Shown piece by piece: positions 49,965-61,055 of a stretch of DNA of 64,000 nt. Location of the stretch: the NCBI GenBank assembly GCA_030761205.1, contig JAULJL010000017.1, positions 7,822,001-7,886,000 of the forward strand, read 5' to 3'. The notes beneath the pieces were generated by a model. It did not search any database. It saw only the letters and a list, made by a program, of their open reading frames with translations, and had not been told where the DNA came from. The DNA is from Fremontodendron californicum (lineage: Eukaryota; Streptophyta; Magnoliopsida; Malvales; Malvaceae). The translations under genes and the position numbers were made by a program. The stretch's first letter is position 1, and every line of letters starts with the position of its first letter.

Positions 49965-50659
49965 ATTAAAGGTCTATTTGAATGGATGATAAAATTAATT
50001 TCGATGAAATTAAAAATAATGGTAAAGATTCAATTAGTTACTGTAGCGGTGAGATTGGATAATGTAATGATGAGATTAAAATCAGTGGTGGGATATGTGT
50101 TTGGATTCAAAAACAACGGTGAGGGTAAGATGAATTATAATGAAAAGAAAAAATGATCATTAAAGACATTAGATTAAAATGTGTGTGTATATATATATAT
50201 ATATAATTTTTTAATTTATTTGATATTTATAAGATTAATAAATAATTAAAATTATATTTATGTCAAATAATAATTTTATTAATAAAAATTACAAAAATAT
50301 ATCAAATAATATTTTTGTATATATTTTTTATTATTCATGTAATTTTTTATTTTCAGTTAATTCTTTTTAATTTTATAATAATAAAATTTATATATTTATT
50401 AAATTATTATGTAAAAATAAAAAAAATATATGTACTATATAAAAATAAAAAAAATAACATCAAAGGGTTAAAATGGTAAAAGATCCTCCCACTGGAAGGC
50501 CTTTTCTTCCACTGGAGCATTCATGCTCTAGTGGGAAAAAGAGGGTCAGCACGTTCTTACCGTGTTGGCCCCTGTTACCCAAATAGGGTAAATGGTGCTA
50601 TTGGAGCATTTTTATGCCCAATCGCACATAATTGGGACTCCTTTTGAATCCAAAGGGAG
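49965..50659. mobile_element. Transposon-like segment with inverted ends
   Basis: The left end (aaaggtctatttgaatgg) and the right end (ttttgaatccaaagggagcct) are rough inverted counterparts of the kind ggtctgtttggattca. The right part is unusually GC-rich for this region and has a small palindrome around cactggagcattcatgctctagtg. No coding capacity was recognised. Confidence 0.45.
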
Positions 50660-51010
50660 CCTAAATCGATAAATTTTTTAATTATCAATTTAATCGATTA
50701 AATCAGTTGAATCGATCGATTGTATTAAAAAAATTAATATTAAATTAATATTAAATATAGTAAATATTTAATAAAAATATGTATTTGGCTAAATGATATA
50801 ATTTTTAATATATATTTAAGAGATTAAAGGTTCAATTCTCATAACATATAATATATTTATTTTTATAACAATCAATTTTTTCCTTTTTTTTTTGATTCTT
50901 TATCGATGAAAGAAATTCAATTTTACGATATATATCAAATTGAACATATTATTAATTTTTTAATTCAACCGATTCGATCAATTAATCGGATTGAATTTTT
51001 TTAATACTGA
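50660..51010. mobile_element. MITE-like repeat, taatcgatt family copy adjoining the previous element
   Basis: It starts ctaaatcgataaatttttta and ends near aaccgattcgatcaattaat, with ttaaatatagtaaatattta inside, matching 48978-49330. It sits directly at the right edge of the preceding segment. Confidence 0.5.
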
Positions 51011-52325
51011 ATTTTGCTTGTCCATGTGAACTCATGCACTATTACTGTGTGAATTTCATTTAATTACGTGTCACAGCTTGGTTTATTAAACTCGTGACTA
51101 ACATCCTAAAAATCGACAGTATCTAATCTCTCTTTTAAGAGGTTATCATGTGGATTGCAAAGAACGATGCATACAAGCAAATATTTGTGGAAAGTCAAGA
51201 ATCTATGATGGGACAAAGATAATCTAAAATAGTCTAAGTACTCAAGTTAGGAACTTTCTTTTTTATTTAACTAACATTTTTTAGGTTTGTTAGGCAACAA
51301 GAGACAAATTATCCCTCAATTTAGTAGTCGTCGTCCCCCACACCACTAAAAAATGAGCAAAAAATACAAATAACAACAACAACAAAAAGTAGCTGTATCT
51401 TTCACTTGAACCAAGATGCCACCATTTTTTTTTTTTTTTTTTAATTAAACAAAACATTAATAAAATATGGACCAAATCCGATATTACTTATAAAAAGATA
51501 ATAATAATCTTAGTTTCCCACCCCTTAAACCCAATTTTTTGTCTTGTTTCAATCTTTAACTTAGACATGCGTATCATATATTATATTTTTATATCAATTA
51601 TATAAATATAAATACAATAAAAATTATTAAATTTATCAAAAAAAATTTAAATTTAAATATAATATAATATACTATATTAAATATAACGTATTGATTATAT
51701 TTAAATATATCATATTATATTTATTAAATATATTTTTATATTATATTTTTTATCATACTCAAAATTAATAAATTTACGTCGAATTTGTTTATTTCAAAGC
51801 ATATTTTGACACTATCTACAGCATTGATTGTAACAAGTCATAGGTTCACATTTTACAGTATATGATATCATGTTCAGACAAAAAAACTTTTGCCATTTTC
51901 TTGCCTTGCCTTGCCTTGCCTTGCCTTGCCAGGCTCCCCCAAAGACTAAAGCTACAAATTTAGGATTCTGCTGACATTTTTTTCCAATCACCCATTAAGA
52001 TTTTGACACGTAGAAAACTAAGGGTCCCTCCTAAATATGATTTTTTTTTTCTTCTGGGTGAACTGGTTCATTAATTAGACAGATAGGCAGTGATGAGAAA
52101 ATGACCATTGAAAAGAAAATAGGTAAGATATGATGAAGGGAAGGGAAAGGAGGGGAGGGGATCTACCTCATTGTCATTGTTTGCTTTGATGAAATTGAGG
52201 GACTCCATCCATTCATTCTTTCAATTTCGATGAGTTAATTAATTGCTCATTTATGGGACATTGATTCTTTGAAATTTAGCATAAATAGCTAAGTCCTCCC
52301 CTCTCCTAATGTAAGTTCAAGAAAA
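51011..52325. other. Spacer with a CTTGC pentanucleotide microsatellite
   Basis: No gene was seen. The tract of cttgc units at about 51900-51930 (five to six units) is the only notable feature. A tract of ataatataatata-type sequence lies at about 51590-51760. Confidence 0.5.
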
Positions 52326-52697
52326 TATTTTATTAACAAGTGTCTTAAGAATATTCTTTAAGATTATTAAATATAATAATATCTTTAATCAATATATTGA
52401 AAATAATGAATAAAGTTATCAATTTTTATATTTAATGCAATGTTATTATTATAAATAATAGGGTTTTGCTATTAGTGCTCTTAAGGCACTTTTTAAGGTT
52501 AGTTAATATGCTATTTATAGTAATAGCATTGTATTAAATACAAAAGTTGACAACTTTATTCATCATTTTCAATGCATTGGTTGAAGATATTACTATATTT
52601 AGTAACCTTAAAGAGTGCCCTTAGAGCACTTGTTAGCAAAATACATAATATATTAACTAACATTAAAGAATGTTCTAAGGACACTCGTTAGCAAAAC
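52326..52697. mobile_element. Nested MITE pair: one gttagcaaaac-family copy inserted in another
   Basis: The inner element, about 52461-52644, has 39-bp imperfect inverted ends (ttttgctattagtgctctta / cttagagcacttgttagcaaaa) and is flanked by ataata. The outer element has its left part at 52326-52460 (attaacaagtgtcttaagaa ...) and its right part at 52651-52697 (tattaactaacattaaagaa ... cactcgttagcaaaac). The outer sequence becomes continuous and matches the reverse complement of the inner one when the inner one is removed. Confidence 0.75.
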
Positions 52698-52795
52698 TCT
52701 TCAAAAAAACCCAAATTGCCAATATGTTTAAGGTTTTTTAAAGATTGAACCCTTGGGAAGTAAAGTTGGCCAATTGGTAACTATGAAACATGTCT

Positions 52796-53083
52796 TTAAC
52801 GACGTTTAAAAACATCGCTAAAAATTTAGCCGTGTTTAAAAAAACACTATTAAATGTGTTGTTAAAAACGACATCGAAAAATTTAACGACTTTTTCTAGG
52901 ATATTTACCAATATTTATAAAACGCCAATAAATAACTTAAGTGAATATTATATGAATTCAAATAAAGACATTTATAAACAAAAATACCGCTAAATTTATA
53001 AATTTAGTGGCATTTTTAAAATAAAAAAAATCACTAAATACAAAAATTTACCGACGATTATGAAAGAATTTTTGTTTAGTAGT
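52796..53083. mobile_element. Degenerate CACTA-like subterminal repeats
   Basis: Several decayed copies of a taacgacgtttaaaaacatcgc-type motif run in both orientations. The right side ends gaatttttgtttagtagt, resembling a worn ttttttgtagtg CACTA terminus. The open frame at 52790-52993 is a by-product of the repeats. Confidence 0.45.
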
Positions 53084-53231
53084 TACCAACAATAATGAAG
53101 GTTGTTGAATGCAATTGGGATTTTGACGATTGTCAATTTTCAATCTTTTCAACCCCCACTTGATGGCTTAGGATTGGTAATTTTTTTAATAGATTGATGT
53201 GAAGCAAAGCAAAGTCTGATTCTAATGCCAT

Positions 53232-53236
<5 letters not shown>

Positions 53237-53287
<51 letters not shown>
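53237..53287. repeat. (AT)n microsatellite
   Basis: About 25 consecutive AT units. Confidence 0.95.
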
Positions 53288-53290
<3 letters not shown>

Positions 53291-54529
53291 ATATGAAAAT
53301 AATAAAAGGACTATAAATATTAAAATTTAAATTTATTAGATATTATATTTTTAATTATTAAAATTAATTTTTTTTTGACAAGACCATATGATTTAGTGCT
53401 TAATTTCTTTTTCAAAAGTCTTGAATTTCTTTATTCAAATAGTATCTACTAAACAAAAATGTTGCTCTAATAAATTAAATGTGATGGAAACAACAAAGAG
53501 TTTGTATTCCGAATAAGACATAAAAACATTGGCATTATAATTTACATAGTCATTCTTTTTATCTCTATTATTCGGATATCAAACCATCTAGCACAATTCT
53601 TAAATAATGTCCTATGATTTTGAAAACCTTTTGATTATTTTAAATTTTCCTAAGAATAGGTTACAATGCAATAAATGTGGTAGTTTGCATTTATATTCTT
53701 TTAAAAATGAGGATATAGTAAATAAAATTTATTAAAATATTCATATTTGATCATTATTTAATTATTTTATTAATGAATTATAACTTGTGATTTTTTTAAA
53801 ATCTTTCTTAACAAATTTTTAATTTTTTTTAATTTTTAAGAGTTAGTGGAAGAAAACATAATTTAAATATCGATCAAAATGTTCAGATGTACAAATTTTA
53901 TTTTTAATAAGATAAACATTTTAAAAAAATTCATGGAAAATTCATAAAGTTATATATTTCCAATGCATTTATATAATATTTACTAAGTACAGGAATTGAC
54001 ATGGTAAAAAAAAGTTTACTACCGTAAAAATACTTAGAAAGGAATCAAAATATTAGAAAGAGCAAAGATGACCTTGGTAATTTTACTTTTTTTTTTTTTT
54101 GGGGGGGAGGGGGCTTCAACATCTCCAACTAAAGTGAATGAGATATGGTTTACTCCGTTATTTTTCGGTATATTATTATTTAAAATAAACTTATTTATTA
54201 TTTATAAATATAATTTTTATAATTTATGAGTAAATCTTACACATTTAATTGATAATGATAAATATATTAAAAATAATGAATCAGATCCAAACTCGTGAAG
54301 GAGAAAGTAATTAAAACAAGTCTCATTTAAAAAAAAAATCATATGCATTGACAGTGAATTATTAAATTTCACAAGAAGAATTAATAAGATGAAAATGATG
54401 AAACATATTCTTTAAGATATAATAAAAAATAAAAATAAAAATTAATTAAAAAATATGATAAATTCTTAACCCGTGTTATAAATTAAAAAAAAAAAACTCT
54501 ATGTAAGTATATAAAAAACAAATTTATAA
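53288..54529. other. AT-rich spacer
   Basis: No gene or clear repeat was recognised. A run of ten or more G (gggggggaggggg) at about 54102 follows a poly-T tract. Confidence 0.4.
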
Positions 54530-56016
54530 TCTATAACAAACCTTAAAAGCAATCCCCTAAATCAATGAGATACAAGAATTAGAGAAATTGGAACCATGAT
54601 AAATAGCCAACTAAACAATGGCATTAGTCAATGTTTTTAGGGTTAATTAGGTCATTTAGTCAACTAAGCAATGATTTAATCAATGTTTTTTACTTTTTAG
54701 AGTTAATTAGGTCATTTTATTAGACTGATTTAGGGTTGATTTTTAAATGATTTTGGATTTATGTAGTTTTTGACACGTTCGTTTTTTCGTATTGTGTTCA
54801 TATTATTTTTTGTTTCGCGTTTGTGTTCATGTTATTTTTTTATGTGTTCAAAATATTATAAATTTATATAAAAATTTTACATGTTAATAATTCGTTTTAT
54901 GTAGATTTTGACACATTCGTGTATTTCTGTTGTGTTCATATTATTTTTTTCATGTGTTTCTGTCGTGTTTCGATTCATCCAAATATTTTGCATAATTTGT
55001 CATGGTGATTCAATTTAGAGAAAATTTGGTATGTTCATGTCGTGTCCCAATTCATCCCATATTTTGCATAATTTGTCATAATGATTAAATTTAGAAAAAA
55101 TTGTATGTTCGTAACATGTTCGTATTATTTTTTCGTGTGTTCAAAATATTATAAATTTATATAAATTTTTACATGTTAATAATTCATTTTATGTAAATTT
55201 TGACACGTTCGTGTATTAGTGTTGTATTCATGTTATTTTTTCCATGTGTTCCTGTCGTGTTTCAATTCATCTAAATATTTTGCATAGTTTGTCATGGTGA
55301 TCCAATTTAGAAAAAATTTTGTATGTTCATGTCGTATCTCTTCATCCCATATTTTGCATAATTAGTCATAATGATTCAATTTAGAAAAAAAAAATTGTAT
55401 GTTCGTAACATGTTCATGTTATTTTATCGTGTGTTTAAAATATTATAAATTTATATAAAATTTTACGCGTTAATAATTCATTTTATGTAAATTTTGACAC
55501 GTTCGTGTATTTGTGTCGTGTTCATTTTATTTTTCGTGCCGTGTTTTAATTATTTTTCCCATATTGTGTTTGTATTGTATAATCATGTTGTGTCCGAAAT
55601 TATCAGAGTCTAATTGACACTAATCAAGTAACTCCCAATTTTGTGTCGCGTGTCATCATGTTCGTGTTATTTTTCTATCATAATCATATTCATTTTCAAG
55701 GTATTATATATTTATATAAATTTTGACGCGTTCGTATATTTGTGTCGTGTTTATGTAATTTTTTGTGTCATGTCGTGTTTTAATTATTTTTTCAATGTTA
55801 TGTTCATATCGTATAATTATGATATATCTGAAATTATCGAACATAATTGACCATATTCAAATAACTTTAGATTTTATATCAGATGTCATATAGGATAGGA
55901 GTTATTATTTTTAAAATTATTTTTACTTTTTTTGTTTTTTTATTTTTTAAATTTATTATAAAATATTAATTTAAATTCGATAATTAACCTGTAACAAAAC
56001 TCGAGCATCTATCTAG
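54530..56016 (+). mobile_element. Helitron-like element B with three 294-bp tandem units
   Basis: The 5' side has ccttaaaagcaatcccct, as in element A. The 3' end reads cctgtaacaaaactcgagca tctatctag|t, which resembles a worn hairpin followed by CTAG before T. Inside, a unit with caaaatattataaatttata recurs at about 54849, 55142 and 55436 (spacing 293-294 bp), and again partly near 55697. The unit contains atattttgcataatttgtca, whose reverse complement is present in element A. No long coding frame. Confidence 0.6.
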
Positions 56017-56356
56017 TTCAAATAATAATTATCCGGTTCTCAAAATATTTGACTTGCAATTTCTAGATAAAAAACTGTTCAATAATTTCGATAGTATAAG
56101 TGGGACATTTGTAGCTAAAAATGAGAAAACCAGTTTCTTTAACTTTTCCTCTTTTAGCTGCTACAAGTCTATAACTGCTGAGAATGTTCTACTAATGTAA
56201 AAAACTAAAGTTTAGTTAAGCTTAAAGACACAAAGATTAAACCGAAGTAAAAAGAGAGATTGATGATATAAAGTAACCATGGTTAAAGGGCTATAGAGTC
56301 CGGAAAACCCGGAAGACTAACCACAGTTTATTTTTAGAGTTAGGGTGGGGGGTTGC

Positions 56357-56363
56357 TATATAA
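56357..56363 (+). promoter_or_regulatory. TATA box of the XERICO-like gene
   Basis: TATATAA in the context gctatataagcagag, about 1.36 kb before the start codon and just before a pyrimidine-rich leader. Confidence 0.55.
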
Positions 56364-56379
56364 GCAGAGAAGGATGGCA

Positions 56380-57721
56380 CAGCAGCCATTACCAGACTTC
56401 AAAAACCTTACATATTTCATTTCTGTTAAAACCCAATTTTCCTTTCTCTATGTTTCATTGATCCCATGAAACAATATTCTCTTCAGTTCTTGTTCTTGGT
56501 GCCTTCTATTGAGCAAAGTTGACCATTTTTGAGTAAGTTTCTTTGCTTAAACAAACTCAAAACTTTTACTATCATTTTTAAAGCTTGTTCTTCTGTCTTT
56601 AAAGAAATGTTGGTTTTCTTATAAGGAAGCAAATGAAAGATATTAAGGGTAACTTTATGGGATTTTTTTTTTTTCATTATGCATGAAAATGTTAGATCTC
56701 ATATCACCTATTTGGGGTGTGGTTTGTTGTTTAATTGGTTTTTCCAAATTGGAAAATATGATATCTTTTCCTTTCCCCTTTTTGTTAGAACTTTGATTTT
56801 CTATTTTGACCGCCATGTTTATTACCATCATCAAGGTTTGAGCATGGCTGGATCTTGGTTATGAAAAAGCTTATGAAAGGTGTTTCATTTAGCATTGATC
56901 TTTGTGGGGGATGTTAGCTATAGACAGTCTTGAAAGCTCTCAATTTCCCTGTTGGGTTCTTTTCATTTGAAATCACATATGATGATTTGATTTGGAAATG
57001 TTTCATCTTTCAATTTCTTTGAGCTTTTACTTTTTGAAATATGGTTGAAATCAAACTCTTTATTTAAAGCCTATTCTATCCTATAAGTTATATAGGCTTT
57101 CCCCTCTAGCCCATGAGGCCAGTAACAAGAGGCCAGTTTTTAACCCATCCTCATCAATGTTGTTCTACTTATTATTTTTTATTTATTAAAAGTTCAGTTC
57201 TCCTTAAATGTTTCCCTAACTTCCTTCCCGGTTTTCAGGATTTGCACTCATCACTTGTCATGTGAAGATTTTCCCTCTCTGATTTTAAGGTAATTTTCAA
57301 AATCAATCGTAGTGATCTTACTTCTCTTTTTCTTTTGGGTGTTTTTGCCTTTGGTCAGTGATTTGTTTATCTTGAGGTTATCTGCATGTGAGTTTTCGAA
57401 TTAAAATCTTGATGATGAGATGATCTGCTTTTGCTTCTGCATAATTTGGCAACTTTTACATTGATTTCTAATTCTTTGAATGGTATTCTAATGGATGTTT
57501 TATGTTTCCAGGTCATATATATATATATCAGCAAGAGGGTAGCATCCTTTATATCCTTAATTAGTTCCTTGGCAGCTGATTAAAATTATCTTCTTGCATA
57601 TCTACCTTTCCGTTATATAATAATTTCTTCAGATAAACTTAGCTCAATCTTGAATTTCTCGAATTGCACATCTCTTTTCGATTCTGAATCCCGCATAAAA
57701 CTTCGACCTTGATAACAAAAA
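56380..57721 (+). other. Intron-containing 5' leader of the XERICO-like gene
   Basis: No coding signal. A likely middle leader exon, 57239-57289, has a good acceptor (ggttttcag) and donor (aag|gtaatt). A further acceptor (gtttccag) is at 57511. The first donor is probably the ga|gtaagt near 56531. This is inferred from splice signals only. Confidence 0.45.
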
Positions 57722-58183
57722 ATGGGTCTCTCAAGTCTCCCAGCTCCATCAGAAGGAGTGCTATGTGTACTCTTGGTAAACACAGCTTTATCCATATCTA
57801 TAGTTAAAGGCATAATTCGATCAATCCTTCACATTGTCGGTATCCATCTCTCGTCACCATCACCATCACCATCCTCGGATTCTGTTGAAAATCCCTCAGA
57901 ATCATTCGACTTCCGCCTTAGTACTTCTGATAGTTACATCAAGGAGTTCCGGAGCAGGACTCCAGCAATTCGGTTCGATGCTGTATGTAGCTGCAAGCGA
58001 CCGGAGCATGACTGTTTGGTTTGCCTGACTCGGTTTGAGCCTGAATCAGAGATTAACCGCTTGTCCTGCGGCCATCTCTTTCACAAGGTGTGCTTGGAAA
58101 AATGGTTGAACTATTGGAATGTTACATGCCCTCTTTGCAGGACGACTCTGCTGCCTGAAGACGAAGCTTCCTGCTTTTGGTGA
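57722..58183 (+). CDS. XERICO-like RING-H2 E3 ubiquitin ligase
   Basis: A single coding exon of 153 residues starts at MGLSSLPAPSEGVLCVLLVN, the signature N-terminus of XERICO-type proteins. A hydrophobic segment (about residues 12-40) should anchor it in a membrane. A Ser/Pro-rich linker follows (SSPSPSPSSDS). The RING-H2 finger uses C98, C101, C116, H118, H121, C124, C136 and C139 (CLVCLTRF ... CGHLFHKVC ... CPLCR), with W128 at a position usual for E2 contact. In Arabidopsis, XERICO promotes abscisic acid accumulation and drought tolerance; that role is inferred here by family. Length agrees with the family (about 150-165 residues). The intronless coding region behind an intron-containing leader also fits. 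Confidence 0.92.
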   Translation: MGLSSLPAPSEGVLCVLLVNTALSISIVKGIIRSILHIVGIHLSSPSPSPSSDSVENPSESFDFRLSTSDSYIKEFRSRTPAIRFDAVCSCKRPEHDCLVCLTRFEPESEINRLSCGHLFHKVCLEKWLNYWNVTCPLCRTTLLPEDEASCFW

Positions 58184-58309
58184 GAATATTTACTTAGTAT
58201 GCAGAGTTGAGGAAACTTCAAATTTCCATTGTACAGCGTGTTTATTGTACAGGTATATAAATGAATGTTATCAGTTTCGGCTTAGTGTTTAGGCGAGTGT
58301 TGGTTAATA

Positions 58310-58405
58310 TTACCCGCAAGTTTACCTTGATGTGGTGATCATGTGTTATTGAATGTATTACCCGCAAGTTTACCTTGATGTGGTGATCATGTGTTATTGA
58401 ATGTA
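58310..58405. repeat. Tandem duplication, 48-bp unit, apparently exact
   Basis: ttacccgcaagtttacctt through gaatgta occurs twice head to tail, at 58310-58357 and 58358-58405. It lies about 130 bp after the XERICO-like stop codon, within the probable 3' untranslated region or just beyond. Confidence 0.9.
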
Positions 58406-58532
58406 CATATTGTCAGGGTTTCTGATGTTATATACATCTCACTTTCTGTCTTGAGCTTTTATATAGTTCATGGAGATCTTGTTTTCTTTCTTGCTTCACT
58501 CCTTTTCGATATAGGATAGATTGAAAAGAAAC

Positions 58533-58723
58533 CTATATTACACGGACTTTTCATTTTATTTTTTTTTTTAAGTATTTGTATCCAATATCTATGCTCGACA
58601 CATATTCGAACATGAGTATGGGGATATGATCTTCCAAATATATGTAAAACTTAAAAAGAAATTGCTCATACCCGTGGACACATATCCGTATCCAAAAGTC
58701 ACTCTCGAATCCGGATAATATAG
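58533..58723 (-). mobile_element. Mutator-like MITE, copy 4 of 5
   Basis: The ends are ctatattacacggact and ccggataatatag. The interior (gtatccaatatct, gggatatgatcttcc) is in the opposite orientation to copies 1-3. The flanks aagaaac and aagaaaac may be the target duplication. Confidence 0.7.
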
Positions 58724-58921
58724 AAGAAAACTAGGTAATTAATGGAACTAAAATCTGTTGAGAGGTTACTGCTTTGTGATGCAATAGCTGTTCTGGTGTC
58801 ATATGTTGATGTCAGGTTTCTGATGTTTTTTGTGGTATCTATCTGGCTTCTATTTCAGAGCATGTTTCAAGTTTGTGCTAGGTTTCATTTTTTTTTTGTC
58901 TCAATCTAATGCCTTTTGAGT

Positions 58922-59139
58922 CTATATTGCTCCAACTTTTTATTTTTTTTAAGTATTCGTATCCGATATCCGTGTTCGACGTATATCCGGACATGGGTAT
59001 AGGGATATGATCTTCCAATTATATGGAAAAACTTAAAAAAGATTGAACATACTCGCGTCGGACTCAAACCCGTATCCGTGTCGGACTCAAACCCGTATCC
59101 GACATTCACACCCGAATCCGAGTACCATAAGTACCATAG
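58922..59139 (-). mobile_element. Mutator-like MITE, copy 5 of 5, with an internal duplication
   Basis: The ends are ctatattgctccaact and aatccgagtaccata. The flanks ttttgagt and ctttgagt suggest an 8-9-bp target duplication. A 24-bp internal segment containing gtgtcggactcaaacccgta is present twice, and agtaccata is duplicated at the right end, so this copy is longer than the others. Confidence 0.75.
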
Positions 59140-61055
59140 CTTTGAGTACTTTATGACTAAATGTTCATGATAGTAAGAAATTCTATCAGCATTCTATGCT
59201 ACCTCTTAAAAGCGGGATTAATTTATGTTAGCAGGACTCTTCATTTTTACTCACGCATCCCAGTACTTAATTCTATGCATATTGGAAACCATGAAGTGGA
59301 AAAAAGGACAGGTATCACCCATTTTTGTACAATTAACACTTAGGAAAAAACAATTAATGTCACTCATTTGTCGACATCCAACATTCATGCCTAATTCTGG
59401 GCAATGTAGATTGGGGTGAAAGAGTCTGAAGAGATGTTTGGTCTACTAAACCCACTTGGGGGTGTTCAACATCACCAAGTTTGGAGCAACATGATTTCAT
59501 GAATGGTATATTAGTTACTAAGATTTTCTTGTTCCTTTTCAGCTCTTCTCAAAAAGCAGAAAAAGGGCATTCAAATCTTAACTTGATTTTAACTTTTAGG
59601 AGAAAGGTATCTTCAGGCATAAAAATAACGTTTGTTTCACTCTCATCCCTTTGACTTCCCATGTCCATAGCTTCACAATCTCAGCAGATTTCATGGAATG
59701 GGCTAAACAGAGTATAGACTGTAAAAAACAATGTCCTAATAACATCTCAGTTGTTTGAAATGAGTGAAAAATTGAATTGCATTAACTTCAAACAGCCATA
59801 CACCTCTCTGCCATGATTTTGTCTCAATATTCAACAGATGGCTTATCAAACATCTAAGTTTAACTTATAATATTACATGGGCACCACCCATAATATATAT
59901 ATATATAAACAGTAAGCCAAATCCTTTTTATTCCCACGACAAAATATCCCCATGAAAATCCATTCAAATTTGCTGAGCTCTTGACCAAGATTGAGATCTG
60001 CCAAGGAGCTTGAGAAGCAACCCAAGTTCTTGAAGAACAGACTGTTGCTGTTGGTGTCATCAAGAGTGTGGAATGTCGAAATTTAACCAAGTAAAATTTG
60101 TTGATTCAATCTTGAACCAGCAAGGGAAAGAGCAGGTTTTCAGATTTTCTTTTTTTCAAATATTTGAAGAGAAATAATGGATTTTTATTTCACACTTTAG
60201 GTTGCTTTTAAGAACTTCGAATTTCAAAAGATGAATTTGAATTTAAAAAATAATATAAATTGTGTAATAAAACACATGTAAATATAACATTGATGATTAT
60301 TTTTCAAATCTATGAATTTGCTAGATGCTTATTTAGTAGTGAATTTGAAATACCTATAGCTATTTATGAATTTAAAATTCATGTTTTTATATCTTTCAAA
60401 TATATAATCTTATTGAATCTTAACTAATTTATATATAATGTATGCATTTCATTCTCGTAATTTATATAGCGCATTAGAGTCCTCTGCAAATTCATTCACT
60501 TCAATCTAATTTAAGAATGCATGAGGCAGAAGAGCTATGTTCAAATCTTTTTTTCCTCCAAATCTTCTTTTCTTTTCTTTTGGTTTTGGCCTTCAGCAAT
60601 TAGCAAATATGAATTGGTATTTTCCTTTCAATCCTTATTTCAGCTCTTTTCTTCTTCTTTTAGGTCTTACATCTTGATTCTGATGAGACAAACTAACCAC
60701 GCTAGGCTAAATGGACAAAAAGCATAATATCCACAGTTCAAGGTTTAGGGTTCTTGAAAAAGTAATCTAACAGGCAAATTCCATCACAAGACTATAATGT
60801 CATAATATGGCATGGTAGATCAAAAACAGTTCACAAAGCAAGTTCAACTTAGTCTAAAACCTTAAAAGGCTGCCAAGTCATGAAACATTGATAGTCAATA
60901 TTCTACAAAAACAAAATCCAAGAAATGCCACTGAATGACAAAACTACCAGGTAAGGCATACAGTTTTATTAAAGGTAACAAAGACAATAGCTTAAAGTAC
61001 ACGTGGATATACCCAACAGTCGCGATGAAGTCTCAGACCGCACATATGTAGGGGG
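59140..61055. other. Spacer between the XERICO-like and O-fucosyltransferase genes
   Basis: No gene was recognised. A minus-strand stretch near 59900-60070 reads DDTNSNSLFFKNLGCFSS then LADLNLGQELSKFEW in one frame and could be a decayed exon of unknown origin. The part after 60950 is probably the 3' untranslated region of the minus-strand gene. Confidence 0.35.

Noticed and set aside
59860..60090. 76-residue minus-strand frame near 60 kb
   Set aside because: The called frame has no motif. Another frame of the same strand looks slightly protein-like, but I cannot tie it to any family.
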